64,000 nucleotides of DNA from Bacteroidales bacterium (GTDB lineage: Bacteria; Bacteroidota; Bacteroidia; Bacteroidales; UBA932): positions 1-64,000 of the forward strand of contig JAFQGK010000014.1 in NCBI GenBank assembly GCA_017398335.1, written 5' to 3'. Position 1 is the stretch's first letter. Every line of letters starts with the position of its first letter. Shown one piece after another: positions 33,229 to 42,285 of the stretch. Below the pieces are notes generated by a model that was given only the letters and a program-made list of their open reading frames with translations, was not told the DNA's origin and did not search any database. The translations under genes were made by a program, and so were the position numbers.

Positions 33229-33578
33229 TCATGGAAAACATAATTGAAAACAACAGGACACAGATGAGGCGTGGGGTGCTGGAATACAGCATCCTGCTGA
33301 TTCTTTCCGCCGGTGACGAATATGCCTCCTCGATCATACAGAAATTGAAGGAGGTCAATATAATCGTTGCAGAAGGAACGACCTATCCCCTGCTCATCCG
33401 CCTGAAGAAACTCGGCCTTCTGAACTACAGATGGGAAGAATCTCCTCAGGGACCGCCTAGAAAATACTATATGATTACAGAACTCGGCAGGGAGCAGCTC
33501 TCCGGCCTGGATGCCGCTTGGGAGGAACTTTCCGAAGGCATTGAATCCATAAGAAAAAACAGCAGCAGAACAAAATGA
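33225..33578 (+). CDS. PadR-family transcriptional regulator
   Basis: A 117-residue winged-helix repressor of the short PadR-s2 type: QMRRGVLEYSILLILSAGDEYASSIIQKLKE, GTTYPLLIRLKKLGLLNYRWEES, PPRKYYMITELGREQL. The start is GTG 33225 (overlapping the pspC stop) or ATG 33231. PadR genes commonly control the membrane genes beside them, here the two pspC genes, probably including its own operon. It overlaps the next gene by 4 nt. Confidence 0.92.
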   Translation: MIMENIIENNRTQMRRGVLEYSILLILSAGDEYASSIIQKLKEVNIIVAEGTTYPLLIRLKKLGLLNYRWEESPQGPPRKYYMITELGREQLSGLDAAWEELSEGIESIRKNSSRTK

Positions 33579-34603
33579 AGAAAACAGAAAAGATAAGCCT
33601 TGGAGGATTGGCATTCATCGTCGAGTACGACGCATACGCAGAACTGGAAAGCTACCTTGCTGAAATTCATGAGTGCTTCAGGAACGACGCAAGTGCTGAT
33701 GAGATACTTGAAGACATAGAAGTCAGGATAGCCGAACTTCTGAGGGAAAAGTGCAAGGAGGGCATGGTGGCCAATCTTGAAATGATCAATGAGATAAAGA
33801 AGAGAATAGGCGACCCTAAGGAACTGGCTGGTCAGGAAGAGTCCGAAACTGACGTAGTGACAGAAGAAGAGACCGCCGGGGAGCCCAAAAGAAAGTCGTT
33901 GAAGGACAGGAGGTTATACAGAAATACAGACGACAGGATGCTTGCAGGTGTCTGCTCCGGTCTGTCAATATATTTCAATCTGGACAAGGTTCTGTTCAGG
34001 CTGGCTTTTCTAATAGCTTTCTGTCTGGGATTCTTCGAGGCAGAAGACGGCTTGTTCGGTTTGTCCGTCCTGACCTATATCGTACTTTGGATTGCCATGC
34101 CGGCCGCCCGTACCGTGGAGCAGAAATGCGAAATGAGGAACCGGCCTATCGACCTTAAGGAATTCAAGACCAAGGAAAACAGATTTGGCAGGGAAATCAA
34201 TGAAACGGTAAGTTCCCCTGCTTTCCGTACCGCAGGCAGAATCTTCCTGACAATCATCGGTCTGATAATGATCATCCTCGGATTGGGAGGATTTCTCAGC
34301 ACTATAGTATTTCCTTCGATTCCTGAGTTGATTGAGAACTATCTGATTCCGGATTCTCTGATCGGAGAAGAAATAATAATAGGAAAGATAGCATGCGACC
34401 CGACATTCTGGTGGATGATCTTCGGAGTAATCGGACTTGGCAGCCTTGGAATGATGTATGGCGGCATCATGCTATGTTTTGATTTCAGGAGCCCGTCATG
34501 GAGGCCTGGACTGGTAATCTTCATACTCTGGATAGTCAGCATCCTTGTTCTCGCTTCATGGATACTTCATGAGGTTGCCGAGCAACTGCCGATGATTGTC
34601 TGA
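33575..34603 (+). CDS. PspC-domain membrane protein (long)
   Basis: A 342-residue paralogue of the short PspC protein. The N-terminal domain (LGGLAFIVEYDAYAELESYL, EDIEVRIAELLREK) and PspC domain (DRMLAGVCSGLSIYFNLDKVLFRLAFLIAF) are homologous to it. It adds a C-terminal part with three further membrane helices (AGRIFLTIIGLIMIILGLGG; FWWMIFGVIGLGSLGMMYGG; PGLVIFILWIVSILVLASW). ATGA overlap with padR indicates coupled translation. Confidence 0.9.
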   Translation: MKKTEKISLGGLAFIVEYDAYAELESYLAEIHECFRNDASADEILEDIEVRIAELLREKCKEGMVANLEMINEIKKRIGDPKELAGQEESETDVVTEEETAGEPKRKSLKDRRLYRNTDDRMLAGVCSGLSIYFNLDKVLFRLAFLIAFCLGFFEAEDGLFGLSVLTYIVLWIAMPAARTVEQKCEMRNRPIDLKEFKTKENRFGREINETVSSPAFRTAGRIFLTIIGLIMIILGLGGFLSTIVFPSIPELIENYLIPDSLIGEEIIIGKIACDPTFWWMIFGVIGLGSLGMMYGGIMLCFDFRSPSWRPGLVIFILWIVSILVLASWILHEVAEQLPMIV

Positions 34604-34720
34604 GAGATCTTGATTATAAAAAAAGTTACATCATTATAAAAAAGAGAAAAATCTGCATCTTCAAAGGTGACAGACAACGGATAATTCCTTCAGCCATCAT
34701 ATCTTCACAGGAAAAAAGAT

Positions 34721-35407
34721 ATGAAGCTGAAGGAATTATGTACAGATGAGAGGCCGAGGGAAAAGATGATCGAGAAAGGTGCATCCTCCCTCAGCAATGC
34801 CGAACTGCTGGCAATAATGCTGAGAACCGGCACTGAAAATATGAATGTAGTCGAAGTAGCCAGGCATATGTTGAAGGAATGCGACGGAAAGCTGGAAATG
34901 CTGGCTGGCATGTCTGTAGAGAACATCTGCAGATTCAAGGGTGTGGGGCCAAGCAAGGCAGTAACCCTTGCGGCCGCTTTCGAATTGGGAAGAAGGTATG
35001 CTGCTGAATCGGATAATCTGACCAGACTGAGACTATCCTCTCCCAAAGAAGTATTCCGGCTGATGTATCCTGTCTTGAGGGATGTAGGTCACGAAGAATG
35101 CTGGACGCTATTTACAAATAAGACCAATATATTCATCGGAAAGGACAGACTCAGTTCAGGAGGTGAAGATGCAACGGTGATTGACAACAGGATGATCATC
35201 AGAAGGGCAATAGAGAGAAAGGCAGCCGGAGTGATTCTGGTACACAACCATCCTTCCGGCACTGCACTTCCAAGTGCAGCTGACATAAGCCAGACGCGCC
35301 AGCTTCAGAATGCGCTCAAGACCTGCGGATTATCACTTATCGACCATGTCATCATAGGTAAGGGCTGCTATTACAGTTTCAACGACGAATCTCTGAGCGA
35401 ATCCTGA
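34721..35407 (+). CDS. radC: RadC-family JAB-domain protein
   Basis: A 228-residue protein: N-terminal helix-hairpin-helix region (RPREKMIEKGASSLSNAELLAIMLRTG, FKGVGPSKAVTLAAAFELGRR) and C-terminal JAB/MPN metalloprotease-like domain with HNHPSG and DHVIIG. RadC was named for a repair phenotype that was later withdrawn; the molecular role is unclear. No strong promoter is seen in the 117 nt before it. Confidence 0.95.
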   Translation: MKLKELCTDERPREKMIEKGASSLSNAELLAIMLRTGTENMNVVEVARHMLKECDGKLEMLAGMSVENICRFKGVGPSKAVTLAAAFELGRRYAAESDNLTRLRLSSPKEVFRLMYPVLRDVGHEECWTLFTNKTNIFIGKDRLSSGGEDATVIDNRMIIRRAIERKAAGVILVHNHPSGTALPSAADISQTRQLQNALKTCGLSLIDHVIIGKGCYYSFNDESLSES

Positions 35408-35415
35408 GAATAATT

Positions 35416-35447
35416 TTTGCAACACAGAAAAAATAGGAATATATTTG
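35416..35447 (+). promoter_or_regulatory. Promoter of upp
   Basis: TTTG (35416-35419) and TATATTTG (35440-35447), 20 nt apart; the transcript would start about 20 nt before the upp ATG. Confidence 0.7.
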
Positions 35448-35471
35448 TAGGAGAATCAAAGACATACACTT

Positions 35472-36125
35472 ATGAAAGTCATCAACCTCGGTCAGACAGA
35501 CTCGATACTCAACAAGTTTGTAGCCCAGCTTCGCGACAAGAAGGTCCAGAAGGACAGCATGCGTTTCCGCAGAAACCTCGAAAGGATAGGTGAAATCTTC
35601 GGATACGAAATCAGTAAGGTACTCAACTATTCCGAGAAGCAGTTCACCACTCCTCTGGGAATCGCAACCATTCCTACATATGACGACAAAGTCGTTGTCG
35701 CTACCATTCTCCGCGCGGGACTTCCTTTGCATCAGGGCATCCTGAATTATTTCGATGACGCCCAGAATGCATTTGTTGCAGCATACAGGAAGTATGACAA
35801 AGGTGAGGATTTCCATATCAACATCGAGTATTCAAGCACTCCGGACCTCACAGGAAAGACGCTCATCCTCGCCGACACCATGCTTGCTACCGGCGCATCC
35901 CTGGAAATCGCCTACAGAAAGCTTTGCGAAGATGGAGAGCCTGCACATACCCATCTTGTATGCCCTATTTCAAGTGCTTACGCTGTCGAGTATCTCCAGA
36001 AGAATCTTCCTGCAGACAAGGTGACTCTCTGGGTTGCAGCAATTGACGAGGAGCTGACAAGCCACTCATACATAGTACCGGGCCTCGGCGATGCCGGCGA
36101 CCTGGCATTCGGTAAGAAGAAATAA
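35472..36125 (+). CDS. upp: Uracil phosphoribosyltransferase
   Basis: It salvages uracil to UMP with PRPP. The 217-residue protein has the type I PRTase fold with the PRPP loop LILADTMLATGAS and the uracil-binding C-terminal DEELTSHSYIVPGLGDAGDLAFG. Single gene with its own promoter. Its stop lies 3 nt from the stop of rpoN on the other strand. Confidence 0.96.
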   Translation: MKVINLGQTDSILNKFVAQLRDKKVQKDSMRFRRNLERIGEIFGYEISKVLNYSEKQFTTPLGIATIPTYDDKVVVATILRAGLPLHQGILNYFDDAQNAFVAAYRKYDKGEDFHINIEYSSTPDLTGKTLILADTMLATGASLEIAYRKLCEDGEPAHTHLVCPISSAYAVEYLQKNLPADKVTLWVAAIDEELTSHSYIVPGLGDAGDLAFGKKK

Positions 36126-36128
36126 GGA

Positions 36129-37541
36129 TTACAATTCCTTTCTGAGACGGGCCTTAGGGATGCCCAGCTGGTCGCGGTATTTTGCAATCGTACGTCGAGC
36201 CACCTTGTAGCCTTTGGCTGTCATCTGCTCAACGAGTTCATCATCAGTAAGCGGCTTGCGCTTGTTCTCATTGTCTACGCATTCCTGGAGGGCTTTCTTG
36301 AGTTCGCGGGTAGACACCTCCTCTCCGTCCTGATTTTCAAGGCCTTCAGAGAAGAAATATTTGAGTGAATATATTCCGAAGTGAGTCTCTATGTACTTGC
36401 TGTTGACCACGCGCGACACTGTTGATATATCAAATCCCGTCCTCTCCGCTATATCCTTGAGTACCATCGGCTTAAGATTGGACTCGTCTCCGTCGATGAA
36501 ATACTCGCGCTGATAATCGACAATCGCCTGCATAGTGTTGGAGAGTGTATTGTGGCGTTGCTTTATGGCCTCTACGAACCATTTGGCAGAATCCAGCTTC
36601 TTCTTTACAAAAGCAGCAGCCTCCTTCTTCTCTCTTTCCGAAGAATTGGCAGCATCAATCAGAATGTCTGCATATTTTCTATTGACTCTGAGTTCCGGAA
36701 TCGAGAAACGGGGCATGGAAAGTTTAAGCTCGCCATCCTTGTACTCAAGCTGAAAATCCGGTACAATCTGCTGAGCCTGATCATTATACGAGTCATCAAT
36801 CTGACCTCCCGGAGACGGATTCAGCTTGAGGATCTTTGCCATAGCTGCCTTGAGTTCCTCCTCGGAGATACCCATACGGGTCATTATCTTCTGGAAATGC
36901 TTGTTGGTGAATTCGTTGAAATGATTCTTAAGAATCCTTACGGCATTTTCTGTTTCAGGAGACTTGCGGCAATTTCTGATCTGAAGGAGAAGGCACTCCC
37001 TGAGATCTCTGGCTCCGACACCGACAGGCTCGAACTCCTGAATGATCTTGAGCATTTCAAGGACCTCTTCTTCGTCAGTCTCAATATTTGCCCTGAAAGA
37101 CAGATCATCGACAAGGCTGTCAATGCTTCTTCTGAGATATCCGTCATCGTCAAGGCTGCCTATTATAAAAGATGCCACGGCATACTGATGCTCAGTAAGA
37201 TTGCGATAGCCCAACTGCTCCTGAAGGCTCTGGGTAAAGCTTTCCTTCACTGAGAATGTACTGTATTGCGGCCTTTCGTCCTTTGAGTTATAGTTATCTG
37301 AACGCAGTCTGTAGCTCGGAATCGAATCATCCTCCTTATAATCCGACAACGACACCTCTCGAGGAGTCTCCTCCTGCTCGTTTTCACTCGGCTGCTCCTC
37401 ATCCAGAACAGGATTTTCCTCCAGTTCCTTCCTGATTCTCTGCTCCAGTTCCTGAACAGGCAGTTCAATCAGCTTGATTGTCTGGATCTGCAAAGGAGAC
37501 AGTTTCTGAGTCTGTTTTAGTTCCAACCCCTGCTTTAACAT
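36129..37541 (-). CDS. rpoN: RNA polymerase sigma-54 factor
   Basis: A 470-residue sigma-54. The N-terminal activator-binding region (QKLSPLQIQTIKLIELPVQELEQRI) is Gln/Leu-rich as usual, the core-binding domain follows, and the C-terminal RpoN box is ARRTIAKYRDQLGIPKARLRKEL. It transcribes -24/-12 promoters with AAA+ activators; none of these are encoded in the window. Last gene of a leftward operon with the SPOR and LEA-like lipoprotein genes. Confidence 0.96.
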   Translation of the reverse strand: MLKQGLELKQTQKLSPLQIQTIKLIELPVQELEQRIRKELEENPVLDEEQPSENEQEETPREVSLSDYKEDDSIPSYRLRSDNYNSKDERPQYSTFSVKESFTQSLQEQLGYRNLTEHQYAVASFIIGSLDDDGYLRRSIDSLVDDLSFRANIETDEEEVLEMLKIIQEFEPVGVGARDLRECLLLQIRNCRKSPETENAVRILKNHFNEFTNKHFQKIMTRMGISEEELKAAMAKILKLNPSPGGQIDDSYNDQAQQIVPDFQLEYKDGELKLSMPRFSIPELRVNRKYADILIDAANSSEREKKEAAAFVKKKLDSAKWFVEAIKQRHNTLSNTMQAIVDYQREYFIDGDESNLKPMVLKDIAERTGFDISTVSRVVNSKYIETHFGIYSLKYFFSEGLENQDGEEVSTRELKKALQECVDNENKRKPLTDDELVEQMTAKGYKVARRTIAKYRDQLGIPKARLRKEL

Positions 37542-37565
37542 AACTACTAACCTTTAAAAAATTAA

Positions 37566-38126
37566 TTACAGCTGCTTAGGCCTGATTACCTTGATTGTAT
37601 CAACCACTAACGCATTGTTCTTGTCCACTACAGGATATGATATGTTCTCCTTGACCACGAATGCACTTGGAAATTCGGTCCTTATGCGGGCAAGAAGTGC
37701 CATAGCCTCTGACTTTGTCCTGAAATCACCTACCGTCACCTTAAAATATGGATTCGCATAAGTTCTGTATGCCGGAACATCTCTATGAAGGTTCTGGAAA
37801 CGCTTGAGAGTCTCCTCAGACTCATTCCTTGCAGTCTGCCTGTTATCAAAGAATATTCTCACGCGGTAACCGGAAAGAGTCCTTTCCTTATTGGCGCTGA
37901 TATGCGCTCTCATGGATTTTTCCACGAGCGGGCTCTGCTCTACATTCATACGATAGAACACATCCTTGCCCACCAGAGTGGAATCGACAGCAGCTGCCGG
38001 ACGGTAAACTACCGAATCGACAAGTTCATAATTGCCGGATGTCTTGATTTCCTGGGCATCTGCCTCATGTACAAAGGCAAGAAAGAATATGGATATGATT
38101 GATATGATAAAAAAGTCAGTCTTCAT
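37566..38126 (-). CDS. Exported SPOR-domain protein
   Basis: A 186-residue protein with a signal peptide (cleavage at ADAQ) and a C-terminal SPOR-like domain (SGYRVRIFFDNRQTARNESEETLKRF...YKVTVGDFRTKSEAMALLARI-like). SPOR domains bind denuded glycan strands at division sites. It lies 2 nt after the LEA-like gene and 24 nt before rpoN. Confidence 0.85.
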   Translation of the reverse strand: MKTDFFIISIISIFFLAFVHEADAQEIKTSGNYELVDSVVYRPAAAVDSTLVGKDVFYRMNVEQSPLVEKSMRAHISANKERTLSGYRVRIFFDNRQTARNESEETLKRFQNLHRDVPAYRTYANPYFKVTVGDFRTKSEAMALLARIRTEFPSAFVVKENISYPVVDKNNALVVDTIKVIRPKQL

Positions 38127-38128
38127 CG

Positions 38129-38608
38129 TTACAACAGTTCCATTAGTGTTTTCAAAGGTATATCTTTCATTTTAAGTTTCTTGGATACTCCGCTCTTGAG
38201 TCTTGCCTTGGCCGATACATTTGCCGTTGCATTTTCCAGGGTCTTCTTCTTTGCCAGAGCAAGTGCCTCCATCAGCGAAACCCCTTCCGCAAGCGTCACA
38301 TCAGCTTTTACGGAATAGGTGGAATCGGCTCTGGCAGCAAGAGTCACAGGATCCATGGTCACATAACCAATAACCTTGCCAGAAACGAGAACTTCACCGG
38401 AAATTTCCGACAAAGGTATCTGTTGGGCCGGATTATGGACTCCTACGTCAACTTTAAGAGCAAGAGCACGCATTCCGCGAGGATTGATAGACTGGAGTTT
38501 CACAGACGTTGCACTTATCTGCGAGAATTTTGCACATCCGCCGAGAGCAAGAAGCGCAGCCAGAAACAATACCGAAAATAATCTGTATGCAATATTTTTC
38601 ATTTCCAT
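38129..38608 (-). CDS. LEA-type-2-like lipoprotein
   Basis: A 159-residue lipoprotein: MEMKNIAYRLFSVLFLAALLALGGC, lipobox ALGGC. The mature part (VKLQSINPRGMRALALKVDVGVHNPAQQIPLSEISGEVLVSG split over two strands) looks like a LEA14/WHy beta-sandwich. The frame is open to 38791, but that would run through the miaB promoter; 38608 lies 18 nt from a matching -7 box and gives the signal peptide. First gene of the operon with the SPOR protein and rpoN. Confidence 0.8.
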   Translation of the reverse strand: MEMKNIAYRLFSVLFLAALLALGGCAKFSQISATSVKLQSINPRGMRALALKVDVGVHNPAQQIPLSEISGEVLVSGKVIGYVTMDPVTLAARADSTYSVKADVTLAEGVSLMEALALAKKKTLENATANVSAKARLKSGVSKKLKMKDIPLKTLMELL

Positions 38609-38625
38609 CACATTTACATTATCTG

Positions 38626-38633
38626 CAAAGATA
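38626..38633 (-). promoter_or_regulatory. -7 box of the lipoprotein-SPOR-rpoN operon
   Basis: The minus strand reads TATCTTTG. It diverges from the miaB -7 box 22 bp away. Confidence 0.55.
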
Positions 38634-38654
38634 AGATATTTCAGCGAAAAATCA

Positions 38655-38662
38655 TATCTTTG
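38655..38662 (+). promoter_or_regulatory. -7 box of the miaB-glpKF operon
   Basis: TATCTTTG on the plus strand; the transcript would begin near 38666, which rules out the in-frame TTG at 38660 as the miaB start. Confidence 0.55.
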
Positions 38663-38689
38663 CCTACTGATAGAAAGAGACAGGAAAAT

Positions 38690-40018
38690 ATGGCCGGAAA
38701 GAATATATACATTGAGACTTATGGCTGTCAAATGAATGTAAATGACAGCGAGGTAATCCTTTCGATACTTCAGGATGCAGGCTTTCAGCATACGGAAAAC
38801 ATTGAGGATGCTGATGTCATCTTAGCAAACACATGCTCGATCAGGGATAATGCGGAGCAGAGGATCTGGGGAAGGGTCGATCAGTTCAAACTTCAGAAGA
38901 GAAAGAGAGACAATGTCGTGATAGGTATTGTAGGATGTATGGCCGAAAGATTGAAGGACAAGCTTCTGAAAGAGGTTGACCTTGTAGCCGGCCCGGACTC
39001 ATACAGGACTCTCCCCCAGCTTCTCGAGGCAGTGACTCCGGATAATCCTCAGATCAATGTACTTCTTTCGCATGAGGAGACATACGCAGACATCAATCCG
39101 GTAAGGCTGGACAAGAACGGCATATCCGCATTCATCTCAATCATGAGGGGATGCAACAACGTTTGTTCGTATTGCGTGGTTCCGTATACAAGAGGAGCTG
39201 AAAGAAGCCGCGATCCGCATACCATAGTAAGAGAAGCAAGGAATCTGTATGAAAAGGGCTACAAGGAAGTGACTCTGCTCGGTCAGAACGTGGATTCATA
39301 TCTTTGGAAGGCTCCTGAAGGAGAGGAAGGAAACGTAACATTCCCTCAGCTTCTTGAAATGGTTGCATCCATCAGTCCTGAAATGCGCGTAAGATTCTCA
39401 ACATCACATCCTAAGGACATCAGCGACGACGTCATATATACAATGGCGAAGTACGAAAACATCTGCAAGCATATCCATCTTCCGGTACAGTCGGGAAGCA
39501 GCATCATGCTGGAGAAGATGAGACGCAAGTACAACAGGGAATGGTACCTCGAAAGAGTGGATAAGATCAGGAGCGTGATTCCTGACTGCGGCATAACGAC
39601 CGATGTAATTGCAGGTTTCTGCGGAGAGACCGAACAGGACCATCAGGACACCCTTACCCTGATGGAGAAGGTTGTCTTCGATTCGGCATTCATGTTCGCT
39701 TACTCGGAAAGACCGGGCACATTGGCCTCAAAGAAATATCCAGATGACATTCCTTATGAGGAAAAGACAAGAAGGCTCAACGAAATCATTGCTCTTCAGG
39801 GACGTATGAGTCTGAAAAGCAACGAAAAGGAAATCGGGAAAAGACTCAAGGTGCTTGTTGAAGGCCCGTCAAAAAAGAATCCGGAAGAACTTTGCGGAAG
39901 GGCAAGCAGCAACAAGATGTGCGTATTCCCTTCACGAGGTGAAAAGCCGGGAGATTACTGTGAAGTCGAGGTCGTTTCGGTGACTTCAGCCACGCTTATC
40001 TGCAGACGCATAGACTAA
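38690..40018 (+). CDS. miaB: tRNA-2-methylthio-N6-dimethylallyladenosine synthase
   Basis: A radical-SAM enzyme that adds a methylthio group to i6A37 of tRNAs. The 442-residue protein has the N-terminal UPF0004 domain (IETYGCQMNVNDSEV, ANTCSIRDNAEQ, GIVGCMAERL, three cluster Cys), the radical-SAM CxxxCxxC as RGCNNVCSYCVVPY and a C-terminal TRAM domain (GKRLKVLVEGPS). ATG 38690 (MAGKNIYIETYG) is chosen from the promoter position. glpK follows after 12 nt. Confidence 0.95.
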   Translation: MAGKNIYIETYGCQMNVNDSEVILSILQDAGFQHTENIEDADVILANTCSIRDNAEQRIWGRVDQFKLQKRKRDNVVIGIVGCMAERLKDKLLKEVDLVAGPDSYRTLPQLLEAVTPDNPQINVLLSHEETYADINPVRLDKNGISAFISIMRGCNNVCSYCVVPYTRGAERSRDPHTIVREARNLYEKGYKEVTLLGQNVDSYLWKAPEGEEGNVTFPQLLEMVASISPEMRVRFSTSHPKDISDDVIYTMAKYENICKHIHLPVQSGSSIMLEKMRRKYNREWYLERVDKIRSVIPDCGITTDVIAGFCGETEQDHQDTLTLMEKVVFDSAFMFAYSERPGTLASKKYPDDIPYEEKTRRLNEIIALQGRMSLKSNEKEIGKRLKVLVEGPSKKNPEELCGRASSNKMCVFPSRGEKPGDYCEVEVVSVTSATLICRRID

Positions 40019-40030
40019 CACCACATAATT

Positions 40031-41518
40031 ATGGAAAAATACATACTCGCCCTCGATCAGGGAACCAGCAGTTCAAGGGCAATCGTATTTGACGGACACG
40101 GTCAGACCAAGGCTGTGTCCCAGAAGGAGTTTACCCAGATATTCCCTAAACCGGGCTGGGTGGAGCATAATCCTATGGAAATATGGTCATCACAGGCTTC
40201 CGTCATAGCCGAGGCCATCACCTCGATCGACATCAACGGTCTCAACATCGCCGCCATAGGCATAACTAACCAGAGGGAGACCACCATCGTATGGGATGCG
40301 GAAACAGGAACACCTGTGTACAACGCCATAGTATGGCAGGACCGCAGGACATCCGAATACTGCGACAGTCTCAAGAAGGACGGCCGCACTGACCTGATAC
40401 GCAGCAAGACCGGACTTATAATCGATGCTTATTTCAGTGCGACAAAGATAAGATGGATTCTTGAAAACGTGCCTGGAGCACGCCAGAAGGCAGAAGAAGG
40501 CAAGCTTCGTTTCGGAACCGTGGACACTTGGCTGATATGGATGCTCACCAGAGGCGAGGTGCATGTGACTGACGTCAGCAACGCTTCCAGAACCATGCTT
40601 TTCAACATCCACACCTTGGAGTGGGACCAGGAACTTCTTGCTCTGTTTGACATTCCTGCATCGATGATGCCTCAGGTAAAATCATCAAGCGAGGTATATG
40701 GATACACCAAGACCACACTTTTCGCCCATGAGGTTCCTATCGCCGGTATTGCCGGTGACCAGCAGGCTGCCCTCTTCGGCCAGATGTGTACGGAGCCGGG
40801 AGCTGTGAAGAATACCTACGGCACAGGATGCTTCCTTCTTATGAACAGCGGAGAAAGGCCTATCATGTCTTCGAACAACCTGCTGACAACAGTTGCCTGG
40901 AAGATAGGAGATAAAGTTAATTATGCTCTTGAAGGAAGTATTTTCGTGGCGGGTTCCGTCGTACAGTGGCTCCGTGACGGTTTGGGAATCATAAAATCAT
41001 CATCAGAAGTTGAAGAGCTAGCTGCAAGCGTTCCGGACAACGGTGGAGTATATTTCGTTCCGGCACTTACTGGCCTTGGAGCGCCTCATTGGGATCAGTA
41101 CGCCAAAGGTAGCATTTACGGAATCAGCCGAGGTACAACAGCAGCCCACATAGCAAGAGCGGCTCTTGAAGGAATCGCATTCCAGACCATGGACATTGTA
41201 AATGCCATGCAGAAAGATGCCGGCATCACTCTCAAGGAACTCAAGGTAGACGGAGGTGCATCAAGGAACAACCTGCTCATGCAGTTCCAGGCAGACATTC
41301 TCGGCACATCCGTCATCAGGCCCAAGGTTACAGAGACAACAGCCCTCGGAGCCGCCTACCTGGCCGGATTGGCTGTCGGTTACTGGGAAAGCCTCGACCA
41401 CATCAAGAGCCAGTGGGGAGTTGACAAAGAGTTCACTCCGGCCGAGGACACAGAGGTCGTGGAGGACCTGAAGAAAGGATGGTCAGATGCAATAAGAAGA
41501 ACATTAACCAACAAATAA
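40031..41518 (+). CDS. glpK: Glycerol kinase
   Basis: It phosphorylates glycerol to glycerol-3-phosphate. The 495-residue FGGY kinase has [16 protein letters not shown], the substrate block [25 protein letters not shown] and [18 protein letters not shown]. Its gene lies between miaB and the glycerol facilitator gene, so glycerol uptake and phosphorylation are encoded together. No glpD follows. Confidence 0.96.
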   Translation: MEKYILALDQGTSSSRAIVFDGHGQTKAVSQKEFTQIFPKPGWVEHNPMEIWSSQASVIAEAITSIDINGLNIAAIGITNQRETTIVWDAETGTPVYNAIVWQDRRTSEYCDSLKKDGRTDLIRSKTGLIIDAYFSATKIRWILENVPGARQKAEEGKLRFGTVDTWLIWMLTRGEVHVTDVSNASRTMLFNIHTLEWDQELLALFDIPASMMPQVKSSSEVYGYTKTTLFAHEVPIAGIAGDQQAALFGQMCTEPGAVKNTYGTGCFLLMNSGERPIMSSNNLLTTVAWKIGDKVNYALEGSIFVAGSVVQWLRDGLGIIKSSSEVEELAASVPDNGGVYFVPALTGLGAPHWDQYAKGSIYGISRGTTAAHIARAALEGIAFQTMDIVNAMQKDAGITLKELKVDGGASRNNLLMQFQADILGTSVIRPKVTETTALGAAYLAGLAVGYWESLDHIKSQWGVDKEFTPAEDTEVVEDLKKGWSDAIRRTLTNK

Positions 41519-41526
41519 CCAAAGAT

Positions 41527-42285
41527 ATGGAAATGTACATAAAATACATCTTCGAGTTCATAGGCACAATGGTGCTGATTCTCCTGGGTGACGGCGTGTG
41601 TGCCGCTACAAGTCTGGACAGAAGCAAGGCAAAAGGAGCAGGATGGGTAGTCATTGCTATGGGATGGGGATTCGCCGTCATGGTGGGCGTATTCATATCT
41701 GGTTCAATTTCAGGAGCTCACCTCAATCCTGCCGTCAGCATCGGATGCGCCCTGGCTGGTACAATGGAATGGAGCGCAGTGCCAGGCTATGTCATAGCCC
41801 AGATGCTGGGAGGATTCACAGGAGCCATGCTCGTATGGCTTTTCTACAAAGATCATTATGATGCTACCGCTGACCCGGACACCAAGCTGGGAACATTCTG
41901 TACAATGCCTGCAATAGAAGGCCACAAGCTCAGAAACTTCTTCTGTGAGGCTCTGGCGTCATGGCTTCTGGTGTTTGTAATCCTGGTATTCGGAGTCGAT
42001 GCAAATGTGCCGACACTGGATGCCGAAGGCGTACATATGCATATAGGAATGGGAGAACTTGGAGCAATCCCTGTCACATGCCTGATTATGGCGATAGGTA
42101 TGTCTCTGGGCGGTGCGACTGGTTATGCAATAAACCCTGCACGTGACCTCGCGCCGAGAATTGCACACGCGATCCTTCCGATGAAGAACAAAAGAGACAG
42201 CGGATGGGGCTACAGCTGGGTTCCGGTTGCCGGTCCGATAGCAGGAGGCATCGTGGCGGCTCTGACCTACATGCTGCTTTTCTAA
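41527..42285 (+). CDS. glpF: Glycerol facilitator (aquaporin family)
   Basis: A 252-residue MIP-family channel with six membrane helices and both half-helix motifs: HLNPAVS in the first half and NPARDLAPR in the second; the D after NPAR is typical of aquaglyceroporins. The frame begins at 41479 within glpK, but 41527 (MEMYIKYIFEF) starts at the first helix, just after the glpK stop. The final 4 nt overlap the end of the convergent M23 gene. Confidence 0.93.
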   Translation: MEMYIKYIFEFIGTMVLILLGDGVCAATSLDRSKAKGAGWVVIAMGWGFAVMVGVFISGSISGAHLNPAVSIGCALAGTMEWSAVPGYVIAQMLGGFTGAMLVWLFYKDHYDATADPDTKLGTFCTMPAIEGHKLRNFFCEALASWLLVFVILVFGVDANVPTLDAEGVHMHIGMGELGAIPVTCLIMAIGMSLGGATGYAINPARDLAPRIAHAILPMKNKRDSGWGYSWVPVAGPIAGGIVAALTYMLLF

